In this document: piece after piece, positions 6,677-14,561 of the stretch
Position numbering within the stretch: position 1 is the stretch's first letter
Layout: each line of letters starts with the position of its first letter
NCBI GenBank assembly: GCA_045046905.1
Contig: JASFYU010000124.1
Span: forward strand, 1 to 15,443
Direction: 5' to 3'
Source of the DNA: JASFYU01 sp045046905
Lineage (GTDB): Bacteria; Bacteroidota; Bacteroidia; Flavobacteriales; Flavobacteriaceae
Length of the DNA: 15,443 nucleotides
Translations under genes and position numbers: made by a program
Notes under the pieces: model-generated
What the model was told of the DNA's origin: nothing
The model's database searches: none
The model's input: only the letters and a program-made list of their open reading frames with translations

Positions 6677-7468
6677 TCACCAGCCCCCTGAGGCACCACC
6701 ACCACTGAAGCCACCACCGCCGAAGCCTCCGCTAAAACCGCCTCCGCCTCCAAAGCTGCCACCACCACTACCAAACCCACCAGACGAGCCACCACTACGG
6801 CCCATATTGCTGAGAATGATAATGTTCCACAGGTCTAGGCCAGAGGAGCGTTTTCCACCGCTTCCACCGCCCTTTTTTCGATTCGATAAGATAATTATGA
6901 TGATAAAGAAGATAATAAAGGGAAGAAAAGTACTGAAGGGAAGACCGCTGTCTGTATCAAATGTACGTTCTTCCTCAAATTCTCCGTTCAATACTTGAAA
7001 GATGGCATCGGCGCCATCATTGAGCCCGCCGTAGTAATTGTCTTGTTTAAATTGGGGTATAATCACATTTTCGATAATTCTACGCGATAGGGCATCGGGT
7101 AGATTGCCTTCGACGCCATCTCCGGTATTGATCGCAATTCGTCTATCATTCCTAGCGAGCAGGATTAATATTCCATTGTCTTTTTCTGCTTGGCCAATGC
7201 CCCATTTTTCGCCCCATTGTGCCCCAAGATAGTTGATGTTCTCGCCTTCGGTAGAAGGTATAATGGCAATGACTATCTGTGTAGAAGTGCTGTCAGAATA
7301 GCGTATTAATTTCTGTTCCAAGGTTTTTTTCTGTTCCTTCGATAAAAGATTAATATAGTCGTAAACACTGGTCTGCTCCTTAGGTTTGTTTGGTATTTGA
7401 AACTGAGCCTGTGATACAGACCAGCAACAAAGGAAAAAAGCAAGAAGATTAACCCTTAGATACTTCAT
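6677..7468 (-). CDS. Secreted/membrane TPM-domain protein with Gly-rich tail (YgcG-like)
   Basis: The 263-residue product has an N-terminal signal peptide (hydrophobic 7-20, likely cleavage near SQA/QF). A TPM domain spans about 35-160 (LGAQWGEKWG, GILILLARNDRR, GDGVEG, then the YYGGLNDGADAI region). One membrane helix (about 178-195) follows, then a glycine/serine-rich tail ending in GGGASGGW. This is the usual YgcG-type build, with the domain outside the cytoplasm on a membrane anchor. TPM domains are often called phosphatases on the basis of one plant thylakoid protein; the bacterial activity is not established. The gene overlaps the upstream TPM gene by 20 bp and is the last of the M23-MerR-LemA-TPM-TPM operon. 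Confidence 0.88.
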   Translation of the reverse strand: MKYLRVNLLAFFLCCWSVSQAQFQIPNKPKEQTSVYDYINLLSKEQKKTLEQKLIRYSDSTSTQIVIAIIPSTEGENINYLGAQWGEKWGIGQAEKDNGILILLARNDRRIAINTGDGVEGNLPDALSRRIIENVIIPQFKQDNYYGGLNDGADAIFQVLNGEFEEERTFDTDSGLPFSTFLPFIIFFIIIIILSNRKKGGGSGGKRSSGLDLWNIIILSNMGRSGGSSGGFGSGGGSFGGGGGFSGGFGGGGFSGGGASGGW

Positions 7469-7886
7469 TGCTCAGTTCATTTTTGTCTCCGTGTTGCCAG
7501 GGAAAATGTGCTTGAAGTTCTTTTCCAGCTTTCGATATGCCATCGATGATTCCCTGTTTGAAATTACCATTTTGAAATTGTTTTTGGATAACATCTTTGG
7601 TAGCATCCCAAAAATCTTTTGGAACTATTTTATCGATACCGCGGTCACCATAAATCGAAAATTTTCTATCGTTGACGGCTACATAAATCAAGACTCCATT
7701 TTCGGCCTTGGTATTGTTCATTTTAAGCAAATGAAAAATCTCTTTGGCGCGATCCATAGTCGCTAAGCTCGTATGGGCTTCAATATGTACCCGAATCTCA
7801 CCAGAAGTGTCATTTTCGGCCGCAAGAATGGCTTTGACAATTTCTTGCTCTTCTTCGGTTGTTAAAAAATCTTCTACCCTTGACAT
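7449..7886 (-). CDS. Soluble TPM-domain protein
   Basis: This 145-residue protein is almost entirely a TPM domain. It shows SGEIRVHIEA near 28-37, ENGVLIYVAVNDRK near 62-75, and the GDRGIDKIVP and FKQGIIDGI segments that align with the neighbouring Gly-rich TPM protein. It has no signal peptide or membrane helix and so should be cytoplasmic, unlike its partner. The frame is open to a TTG at 7904, but that would overlap the lemA stop; the ATG at 7886 lies 4 nt after the lemA stop and gives a natural domain start. Its 3' end overlaps the next gene by 20 bp, which suggests translational coupling. Confidence 0.87.
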   Translation of the reverse strand: MSRVEDFLTTEEEQEIVKAILAAENDTSGEIRVHIEAHTSLATMDRAKEIFHLLKMNNTKAENGVLIYVAVNDRKFSIYGDRGIDKIVPKDFWDATKDVIQKQFQNGNFKQGIIDGISKAGKELQAHFPWQHGDKNELSNEVSKG

Positions 7887-7890
7887 GATA

Positions 7891-8490
7891 TTAATTAAAG
7901 TCAAAGTCTACATCAGGGGCATTTTCAGAACCGGCCGCGGCTTTATAGCGTGCCATTTCCTCAAACCCGAACATGCTTGCCAAAAGTTTTCCTGGAAATT
8001 TGGTCGTGTGAATATCATAGATATTGACCTTTTCATTAAAGCGGTCCCTGGCAATATTTATCCTGTTCTCGGTTCCTTCGAGTTGTGATTGCAGTTCCAA
8101 GAAATTCTGATTTGCTTTTAACTCTGGATAGCGTTCCACAACGACCATCAATTTACTCAAGGCACCTGTAAGTCCGCTCTGGGCCTGTTGAAAGGCCGCC
8201 ATTTTTTCGGGTGTAAGGTTGTTGGCATCAATAGTGGTAGAAGTCGCCTTTGCGCGTGCCTCTATAACATCGGTTAAGGTGCCTCGCTCAAAATCGGCAG
8301 CCCCTTGTACCGTTTTTACCAGATTGCCTATAAGGTCGTTTCTTCTTTGATAGGAACTTTCCACATTCGACCAAGCCGTTTTAGCATTGGCCTCATATTC
8401 TACTGCCGTATTGTTGAAGCTTACTGCCCATTGGTACAAGCCAAAAACAATGACCCCCAGAACAATGAGAATAATTAATCCTTTTTTCAT
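7891..8490 (-). CDS. lemA: LemA family protein
   Basis: The 199-residue product starts with a membrane helix (about 4-24) and continues as the helical LemA domain. It shows the family pattern AWSNVESSYQRRNDLIGNLV near 39-58, a TVQGAADFE segment near 60-68 and NIARDRFNEKVNIYD near 144-158. LemA proteins have a short N-terminal anchor and a coiled helical bundle that usually faces the outside; their role is poorly known. They occur widely beside TPM-domain genes, as here. It follows the merR-like gene by 25 bp and precedes the first TPM gene by 4 bp, clearly in one operon. The acidic tail DVDFDFN is unremarkable. Confidence 0.93.
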   Translation of the reverse strand: MKKGLIILIVLGVIVFGLYQWAVSFNNTAVEYEANAKTAWSNVESSYQRRNDLIGNLVKTVQGAADFERGTLTDVIEARAKATSTTIDANNLTPEKMAAFQQAQSGLTGALSKLMVVVERYPELKANQNFLELQSQLEGTENRINIARDRFNEKVNIYDIHTTKFPGKLLASMFGFEEMARYKAAAGSENAPDVDFDFN

Positions 8491-8515
8491 CTTAGTGTAT
8501 TTAAAATATTAGTGT

Positions 8516-8845
8516 TTATAGTTGGTCTTTTATCTTGATGAGTTCTAGTTTTACGCGTTCAAGTTTTTTGATAATCTCAAAATTGTCAAGGGTTTTTTGC
8601 CTGTTTTCCCTTAGATGCGTTTTGGCGCCTTCCAAGGTGAAGCCACGCTCCTTTACTAGATGGTAGATTAATTGTAGATTTTTAATATCCTGAGGCGTGA
8701 ATTTGCGATTGCCTTTGGCATTCTTCTTGGGTTTTAATGCGTCGAATTCTTTTTCCCAAAAACGAATCAGCGAGGTGTTCACCTCAAAGGCTCGGGCTAC
8801 TTCGCCAATACCATAATATCGTTTTTCGGGCAGTTCTATTTGCAT
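8516..8845 (-). CDS. Short MerR-family transcriptional regulator
   Basis: This 109-residue protein has a MerR winged-helix DNA-binding domain: YYGIGEVARAFEVNTSLIRFW at about 10-30, the wing with GNRKFTPQDI near 45-54, then the helix with ERGFTLEGAKTHL near 66-78. The C-terminal helix (about 80-109) would form the usual antiparallel coiled-coil dimer. No effector-binding domain or metal-binding cysteines follow, so it probably does not sense metals. Its ATG shares one base with the stop of the upstream M23 gene (TAATG), which implies coupled translation. It may regulate its own operon; candidate operators cannot be named with confidence. Confidence 0.92.
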   Translation of the reverse strand: MQIELPEKRYYGIGEVARAFEVNTSLIRFWEKEFDALKPKKNAKGNRKFTPQDIKNLQLIYHLVKERGFTLEGAKTHLRENRQKTLDNFEIIKKLERVKLELIKIKDQL

Positions 8846-9822
8846 TAATCCAGCGATTGATTTTCTTGATTGGCGTACTTCAGCATATTCTCGAATTCTT
8901 CTGCTGTTAAACTGCCGTAATAAAAGTTAATGGGGTTGATCCGATTATCATCTTTCCAGACTTCATAGTGCAAATGAGGGGCCTCTGATCTGCCCGTGCT
9001 TCCTACGAACCCAATAAGGTCTCCTCGTTTAACTTTTTGCCTCTTTTTTACATTGTACCTACTCAAGTGCGCATAAAGACTAAGGTAGCCATAACCGTGA
9101 TCTATGCGTATGTGTTTGCCGTAACCTGAAGATCTGTTGTCTGCTCGGGTCACTTTACCATCACCTGATGCATAAATAGGAGTTCCCTTTGGTGCGGTAA
9201 AGTCCATACCTCGATGCATTTTTCTTGCCTTTGTAAATGGGTCTGAACGCCAGCCGTAACCTGAGGCCATTCTTGTAAGTTCATTATTGTCAATAGGCTG
9301 AATAGCAGGAATGGCCATTAGTAATTTTTCTTTTTCTTTGGCCAACTTCGTAATCTCATCCAAAGATTTGGATTGTATGGCCATTTGTTTTTTAATAATA
9401 TCCAAACGTTTAGTAATCGCAATGACCATTTCTGAATTATTGAACCCTTCCAAAGCCTTATATCGATTTACCCCGCCGAAACCTGCTCGTCGCTGTTCTT
9501 CTGGAATAGGATTGGCCTCAAAATATAAGCGATAAATATTATTGTCACGTTCCGCGATATTTGCCAAAACATCTTCGATTTGTTCCATCTTTTTATCCAA
9601 AAGCTCAAACTGTAGTTCATAGTTCTTCACTTCGCGATGTAAAGAAAGTTCTCTGGGGGTGTTTATAAGATTGGTGTTTAATAAAAGTACAAGAGACAAA
9701 AGGCCAAAGAGAAAAGATCCTAAAAGGAACAGTACAATATTGCGGTACTGCCTCGATTTTTTAGATTCTATCTTTCGGTACGACAGCGTGTCTGGATCGT
9801 AATAATATTTTACTTTAGACAT
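8845..9822 (-). CDS. M23-family (LytM-type) metallopeptidase
   Basis: This 325-residue protein has a short cytoplasmic N-terminus, one membrane helix (about 28-50), a coiled-coil-like helical region (about 60-170) and a C-terminal LytM domain. The zinc ligands are H203 and D207 (HRGMD) and H285. H252 (YAHLS) and H283 (HLH) fit the catalytic histidines, so the site looks intact and it is likely an active peptidoglycan endopeptidase in the periplasm rather than a degenerate EnvC-type activator. The LytM core begins at GYGWRSDPF (188-196). It is the first gene of the operon and is divergent from alaS. Predicted promoter sites for both genes lie in the 9811-9876 region. Confidence 0.93.
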   Translation of the reverse strand: MSKVKYYYDPDTLSYRKIESKKSRQYRNIVLFLLGSFLFGLLSLVLLLNTNLINTPRELSLHREVKNYELQFELLDKKMEQIEDVLANIAERDNNIYRLYFEANPIPEEQRRAGFGGVNRYKALEGFNNSEMVIAITKRLDIIKKQMAIQSKSLDEITKLAKEKEKLLMAIPAIQPIDNNELTRMASGYGWRSDPFTKARKMHRGMDFTAPKGTPIYASGDGKVTRADNRSSGYGKHIRIDHGYGYLSLYAHLSRYNVKKRQKVKRGDLIGFVGSTGRSEAPHLHYEVWKDDNRINPINFYYGSLTAEEFENMLKYANQENQSLD

Positions 9823-9845
9823 GAATGTATTTTATTCTATTTTTG
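9814..9845 (+). promoter_or_regulatory. Predicted alaS promoter
   Basis: TTTA (9814-9817), a 20-bp spacer and TATTTTTG (9838-9845) match the Bacteroidota consensus with one change in the -33 box and the same spacing as the tRNA-fMet promoter. Transcription would begin near 9852, giving a leader of about 75 nt before the ATG at 9927. The -33 element lies inside the first codons of the M23 gene. Confidence 0.5.
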
Positions 9846-9868
9846 TGCATTCGCTTTAACAGAACAAA

Positions 9869-9876
9869 CAAATATA
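9869..9876 (-). promoter_or_regulatory. Predicted -7 box for the M23-MerR-LemA-TPM operon
   Basis: On the minus strand TATATTTG matches TAnnTTTG, ending 46 nt before the M23 ATG at 9822. The nearest TTTG upstream (9894-9891) is only 14 bp away, too close for the usual spacing, so the -33 element is unclear. Confidence 0.4.
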
Positions 9877-9926
9877 AAAATTGTTTTTCACAAACCGTTA
9901 TAATTTGTAAAACCTTACCATTTTAT

Positions 9927-12545
9927 ATGAATTCCAAAGAAATCAGGTCCCAATTTTTAAGTTTTTTTGAAGAAAAAAAACACAAAATTGTGCCTTCTGC
10001 CCCCATGGTTATAAAAGATGATCCTACCCTGATGTTTACCAATGCGGGAATGAATCAGTTCAAGGAGTTTTTCTTGGGGAATACCGCTTCTAAAAATGTA
10101 AGGGTAGCCGATACACAAAAATGCCTGCGGGTGAGTGGTAAGCATAACGATCTTGAGGAAGTAGGAAAAGACACTTACCACCATACCATGTTCGAGATGT
10201 TGGGCAATTGGAGTTTTGGAGATTACTTTAAGGAAGATGCGATTACATGGGCCTGGGAGTTTTTGACGAGCGTTTGTAAAATTGATAAAGACAGTCTGTA
10301 CGTTTCTGTTTTTGAGGGAAGCTATGATGCCGATAAATTGGAATTAGACAAAGAAGCCTTTGAACTATGGAAAGGCATTGTGCCCGAAGACCATATTATC
10401 TTAGGTAATAAGAAAGATAATTTTTGGGAAATGGGCGAACATGGCCCTTGTGGCCCATGTTCCGAGATTCATGTTGATATTCGTTCGGCTGAAGAAAAAG
10501 CGAAAATTTCAGGGGCCTCATTAGTAAATCAAGACCATCCGTTGGTCGTCGAAATTTGGAATTTGGTCTTTATGCAATACAACCGAAAGGCCAATGGGGA
10601 GTTAGAGCCGCTTCCAGAAAAACACGTAGATACAGGTATGGGTTTTGAACGCTTGTGCATGGTAATGCAGGGCGTTAAATCCAATTATGATACCGATGTT
10701 TTTACACCTCTAATTCGTGAAATTGAAACGATTACCAATTCAAAATATGATAAAAACGAGGAAATCGATATCGCTATTCGTGTTATAGCCGACCATATTC
10801 GTGCTGTTTCTTTTGCCATTGCCGATGGGCAACTGCCGAGTAATACTGGTGCAGGTTATGTGATTCGGAGAATTCTTCGAAGAGCGATTCGATATGGCTT
10901 TACTTTTTTAAATACTAAGAAGCCCTTTATGTTCCGCTTGGTCAAAGTGCTAACCGATACCATGGGAGACACTTTTTCTGAATTGAAAGAACAGCGTCAG
11001 TTGATAGAAAATGTCATAAAAGAAGAAGAACATTCTTTTTTAAAAACCCTTGAACAAGGGCTGGTGTTGTTAGACTCTGTAATTGCAAGTACTAAAGGAA
11101 AAGAGGTAGATGGCCGAAAAGCTTTTGAATTGTATGATACCTTCGGTTTTCCTATAGATCTTACCGCTTTGATTTTAGGTGAAAAAGGCTATGCGCTAGA
11201 TGAAAAGGCTTTTGAAAAGGCTATGCAAGAGCAAAAGAATCGCTCAAAATCAGCCTCGGTAGTATCTAAAGAAGATTGGTCGATAGTAGTGAATAGTGTT
11301 GCGGAACAGGAGTTTGTTGGTTACGATGTTTTAGAGGCCAAGGTGAGATTGGTGAAATTCAGAAAGGTGACTTCAAAGAAAGAGGGTGAAATGTTTCAGC
11401 TTGTTTTTGACAAAACCCCTTTCTATGCTGAAGGCGGTGGCCAGGTTGGTGATAAGGGCTATTTAGAAGTGCCAAATGGGGATGTAATCTATATCGTAGA
11501 TACCAAAAAGGAAAACAATGAAATATTTCATTTTGCCAAGAACTTACCAAGAAATACTTCAGACACCTTTAGGGCTGTAGTTGATTTGAAACAGCGGCAT
11601 CGAACTGAGGCGAACCATACAGCCACACATTTGTTGCACCAGGCTCTTCGTGAGATATTGGGGAGCCATGTAGAGCAAAAAGGTTCGGCCGTGCATTCAA
11701 AATATTTACGGTTTGATTTTTCTCATTTTTCGAAATTGAGTATTGATGAGCTTAGTGCCGTTGAAAACTTTGTGAATGCTAGAATAGAAGGGCACTTGCC
11801 ATTTCAAGAGAATAGAAACACACCCATGGCAGTTGCATTAAAAGAAGGTGCTATGGCCCTGTTTGGCGAAAAATACGGTGACTCGGTTCGCACAGTCCGT
11901 TTTGGTAGGTCTATAGAATTATGCGGAGGCACACATGTTAAAAATACTGGAGATATTTGGCATTTTAAAATTAAATCAGAAGGTGCCGTTGCTGCAGGGG
12001 TCCGTAGGATTGAAGCAATAACCTCAGATGCCGTCAAGGGTTTTTATTTTGATAACAATAGAACCTTGCTTGAAATCAAGAATCTATTGAACAATACCCA
12101 AAATCCTATAAAAGCCGTTGAATCTTTACAGGGTGAAAATACAAGATTGAAAAAGGAGGTGGAGAATTTGTTGAAAGACAAGGCAAAAAACCTAAAGGCT
12201 GAATTGCTAAATGAGTTGAAGGCTATAAACGGAATCTTGTTCCTATCCAAAAAAATAGATTTGGATGCTGCCGCGATAAAAGACCTTTGCTTTGAAATGG
12301 GAAACAATAAAGACAACGTATTTTTACTATTTGCCACGGAACGTGACGGCAAGGCACTTTTGTCTTGTTATATTTCAAAAGAATTAGTTGCTTCTAAAAA
12401 CTTGAACGCAGGAACTATTGTTCGTGAATTGGGTAAATATGTTCAAGGCGGTGGTGGCGGACAACCTTTCTTTGCTACTGCTGGAGGTAAAAACCCAGCA
12501 GGTATTGAAGCAGTTTTGAAGAAAGCCAAGGAATATATTGATTAG
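9927..12545 (+). CDS. alaS: Alanyl-tRNA synthetase
   Basis: AlaS charges tRNA-Ala and clears mischarged Ser/Gly through an editing domain. The 872-residue product is full length. The class II catalytic core opens with SKEIRSQFLSFF and MFTNAGMNQFKEFF. The tRNA-recognition region follows, and the editing domain has the zinc-binding quartet H564, H568 (HTATH), C666 and H670 (CGGTH), at the same numbers as in E. coli AlaS. The C-terminal C-Ala domain ends with a GGGGGQP segment. The frame is open upstream to an ATG at 9825, but those 34 residues are not AlaS-like and cover the control region; the ATG at 9927 gives the usual N-terminus. GSCFA and DUF4230 genes follow on the same strand, and no promoter consensus is seen in either gap. 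Confidence 0.98.
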   Translation: MNSKEIRSQFLSFFEEKKHKIVPSAPMVIKDDPTLMFTNAGMNQFKEFFLGNTASKNVRVADTQKCLRVSGKHNDLEEVGKDTYHHTMFEMLGNWSFGDYFKEDAITWAWEFLTSVCKIDKDSLYVSVFEGSYDADKLELDKEAFELWKGIVPEDHIILGNKKDNFWEMGEHGPCGPCSEIHVDIRSAEEKAKISGASLVNQDHPLVVEIWNLVFMQYNRKANGELEPLPEKHVDTGMGFERLCMVMQGVKSNYDTDVFTPLIREIETITNSKYDKNEEIDIAIRVIADHIRAVSFAIADGQLPSNTGAGYVIRRILRRAIRYGFTFLNTKKPFMFRLVKVLTDTMGDTFSELKEQRQLIENVIKEEEHSFLKTLEQGLVLLDSVIASTKGKEVDGRKAFELYDTFGFPIDLTALILGEKGYALDEKAFEKAMQEQKNRSKSASVVSKEDWSIVVNSVAEQEFVGYDVLEAKVRLVKFRKVTSKKEGEMFQLVFDKTPFYAEGGGQVGDKGYLEVPNGDVIYIVDTKKENNEIFHFAKNLPRNTSDTFRAVVDLKQRHRTEANHTATHLLHQALREILGSHVEQKGSAVHSKYLRFDFSHFSKLSIDELSAVENFVNARIEGHLPFQENRNTPMAVALKEGAMALFGEKYGDSVRTVRFGRSIELCGGTHVKNTGDIWHFKIKSEGAVAAGVRRIEAITSDAVKGFYFDNNRTLLEIKNLLNNTQNPIKAVESLQGENTRLKKEVENLLKDKAKNLKAELLNELKAINGILFLSKKIDLDAAAIKDLCFEMGNNKDNVFLLFATERDGKALLSCYISKELVASKNLNAGTIVRELGKYVQGGGGGQPFFATAGGKNPAGIEAVLKKAKEYID

Positions 12546-12610
12546 CAAAATGTGACATTCTACGCGCGTTGTTTCTGACTAATTGTTCATTGATTATAAA
12601 CTATTGTAGA

Positions 12611-13573
12611 ATGAAACTACAAACCCAAATACCAGTAACAAAGGCAGAGAATCAAATAGACTATCAGAGCAATCTGTTCTTATTAGGTTCCTGTTTTGTG
12701 GAGAATATAGGAGGTAAGCTCGACTATTTTAAGTTTCGCACGCTTCAAAACCCGTTCGGCATACTATTTCATCCACTGGCTATTGAGAATCTTATTCAAA
12801 GAGCGGTTTTAGAACAAAGCTATACAGAACAAGAGATTTTCAATACAAATGGCCAGTGGCTATGTTTTGATGCGCATTCGGATTTGAGCGATATCTCAAA
12901 AGAAAATTTACTCCAAAAATTGAATGATGCCCTCCTGAAAATACGTCAACAACTAGACAAGGCATCACACATCATTATTACTTTGGGCACGGCATGGGCC
13001 TATCGTTATTCTGAAACCGACAAAATTGTTGCCAATTGCCATAAAGTACCTCAAAAAGAATTTTCGAAAGAACTGCTTTCGATCAATGCGATTGTTCGGA
13101 GTCTTGAGCGAATGGTCGAAACGATAAAATCTACTAACCCTAAAGCACAATTGATTTTTACGATTTCTCCGGTACGTCATTTAAAAGATGGTTTTGTTGA
13201 AAACCAAAGGAGTAAAGCGCATCTTATAACCGCTTTGCAAGAACTTTTTGCGCTTGACTCTTTAGGAACTTACGGGTCTTATTTTCCCGCTTATGAGCTT
13301 ATGATGGACGAACTGCGAGATTACCGTTTCTATGAGGTCGATATGGTGCACCCCAACCAATTGGCCATCGATTATATTTGGGAAAAGTTTAGGTACGTCT
13401 GGGTTTCAGAAAAAACCTATCGGACTATGGATGAGGTCGAGGCTATTCAGAAAGGGCTGCATCACCGACCTTTTAATCGCAATTCTGAGCAACATCAACA
13501 GTTTATAAAATCTCTCGACAAGAAAATTACGTATCTACAACAAGAGCATCCTTTTATGGAGTTCTCTAGATAA
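12611..13573 (+). CDS. GSCFA-domain protein (putative SGNH-type esterase/acyltransferase)
   Basis: The 320-residue product carries the naming motif as GSCFVENIG (26-34). Further conserved blocks are LGTAWAYR (125-132), ISPVRH (185-190) and DMVHPNQLA (244-252). An early GSC serine plus a late D-x-x-H pair resembles SGNH hydrolases, with S27, D244 and H247 as a possible triad. This is inference: the family is largely uncharacterised. No signal peptide or membrane helix is seen, so it is probably cytoplasmic. The frame extends to a TTG at 12569, but the ATG at 12611 is preferred because the preceding residues are not family-like. It lies 65 bp after alaS with no clear promoter between, so it is probably co-transcribed. 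Confidence 0.88.
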   Translation: MKLQTQIPVTKAENQIDYQSNLFLLGSCFVENIGGKLDYFKFRTLQNPFGILFHPLAIENLIQRAVLEQSYTEQEIFNTNGQWLCFDAHSDLSDISKENLLQKLNDALLKIRQQLDKASHIIITLGTAWAYRYSETDKIVANCHKVPQKEFSKELLSINAIVRSLERMVETIKSTNPKAQLIFTISPVRHLKDGFVENQRSKAHLITALQELFALDSLGTYGSYFPAYELMMDELRDYRFYEVDMVHPNQLAIDYIWEKFRYVWVSEKTYRTMDEVEAIQKGLHHRPFNRNSEQHQQFIKSLDKKITYLQQEHPFMEFSR

Positions 13574-13685
13574 TGGAAATAATAAGTGTCGTCGTTGTGA
13601 AGAGATAGAGCTACAAAGGAAAGTATGTGTGTTTAAAATACGCTTTACATCGGCGTCAAGATGATAAGATAGGCTTGTGAGAGAT

Positions 13686-14300
13686 ATGAAAAAAATACTG
13701 ATAGGTGCATTAATCGCTATTGTAGGGGTCTTGGTCTTCCGTTCCTGTTCAGAGGCGAGGGAAGAGAAATCTATCCTTCAAGAAAACTCCATGCTGATTC
13801 GGCATCAGATTGAGCAGGTCTCTAAGCTAATTGTGACCGAGGGGCATTTCTCAGAAGTCTATAATTATAAAGATTCACAACAGTTATTCGGAGCCTTGAT
13901 TACGGCAAATAAAAAAGCCTTGGTCGTGGTAAACGCCGAGGTTACCATTGCTTATGACCTGAGTGATATTGATTTTGAGATTGATGAAACCCATAAAATA
14001 CTGCGAATCAAAAGCATTCCCGAGCCAGAGATAAAGCTATATCCTGATTATGAGTATTATGATGTGACCGCCGATTACCTGAATCCGTTCATCGCCCAAG
14101 ACTACAATCGTATCAAAAAGAATGTCAATGCTTCGCTGATGAAAAAAGTCGAAGCCTCATCTCTTAAAAACAATGCCCAAAATCGCTTGCTTTCTGAATT
14201 ACAGCAGTTTTATATGCTCACCAATACTATGGGGTGGACGCTGGAGTACAAAGGTCAAACCCTAAACCAAAACCTTTTGAAACTACGACTAACAGATTGA
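13686..14300 (+). CDS. DUF4230 family membrane-anchored protein
   Basis: This 204-residue protein has a short basic start (MKKI), one membrane helix (about 4-18) and a soluble domain that matches my knowledge of DUF4230 proteins. The domain includes a predicted helix (about 35-55), a beta-rich middle (KALVVVNAEVTIAYDLSDI near 77-95) and a C-terminal helical part. Its function is unknown. A GTG at 13677 in the same frame is possible; the ATG at 13686 is chosen because it begins the usual basic-hydrophobic signal anchor. It follows the GSCFA gene by 112 bp with no clear promoter and is followed by a terminator-like hairpin, so it is likely the last gene of the alaS unit. Confidence 0.82.
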   Translation: MKKILIGALIAIVGVLVFRSCSEAREEKSILQENSMLIRHQIEQVSKLIVTEGHFSEVYNYKDSQQLFGALITANKKALVVVNAEVTIAYDLSDIDFEIDETHKILRIKSIPEPEIKLYPDYEYYDVTADYLNPFIAQDYNRIKKNVNASLMKKVEASSLKNNAQNRLLSELQQFYMLTNTMGWTLEYKGQTLNQNLLKLRLTD

Positions 14301-14315
14301 AGTTAAAAGTTAGGT

Positions 14316-14338
14316 AAAAATAGATTATGGCTATTTTT
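14316..14338 (+). terminator. AT-rich intrinsic terminator after the DUF4230 gene
   Basis: AAAAATAG (14316-14323), a 7-nt loop and CTATTTTT (14331-14338) form a perfect 8-bp stem whose downstream arm supplies five T. It starts 16 bp after the DUF4230 stop. GC content of the stem is low, so its strength is uncertain. Confidence 0.55.
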
Positions 14339-14368
14339 AGTTGTTATATTTTAGTAAAATTAAAAGTC

Positions 14369-14494
14369 ATGTCAGCACTAGAAAACAAAAAATAGGAGAA
14401 GTTCTTTAAAATCCACGGGATTATTGGGGGCAAGTTTGTTCGTGCCTACCAACTCAGGTTACCAATAACTATTGTAAATGATTTCATGTGGTAA
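14369..14494 (+). pseudogene. Possible decayed small gene with an internal TAG
   Basis: The ATG at 14369 follows an A/T-rich stretch (AAAATTAAAAGTC) typical of flavobacterial translation starts. The frame reads MSALENKK, hits TAG at 14393-14395, then continues for 32 codons (EKFFKIHGIIGGKFVRAYQL and on) to TAA at 14492. The second half reads like ordinary protein. I do not recognise the family. It could be a broken gene start, a chance frame, or a very short peptide of eight residues. Nothing coding-like continues downstream before the esterase gene. Confidence 0.3.
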
Positions 14495-14561
14495 CAACGC
14501 ATGAGTCGAACCATAATGGGCAGATAAAATACATTAAAAGCAGGATTAGCGAGAGCTAAGT

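Noticed and set aside
6723..6810. Apparent repeat array of GCCACCACC-like units
   Set aside because: This is the coding sequence of the glycine-rich tail of the TPM protein on the other strand, not an intergenic repeat or CRISPR.
7491..8088. Plus-strand open frames across the TPM and lemA genes
   Set aside because: They are antisense to well-supported family genes and have no start context or motif.
9825..9926. ATG-initiated 34-residue extension of alaS
   Set aside because: The residues are unlike any AlaS N-terminus and cover the divergent control region; start at 9927 restores standard numbering of the zinc ligands.
12569..12610. TTG-initiated extension of the GSCFA gene
   Set aside because: A Cys/Asn-rich, non-family-like stretch; the ATG at 12611 is a better start.
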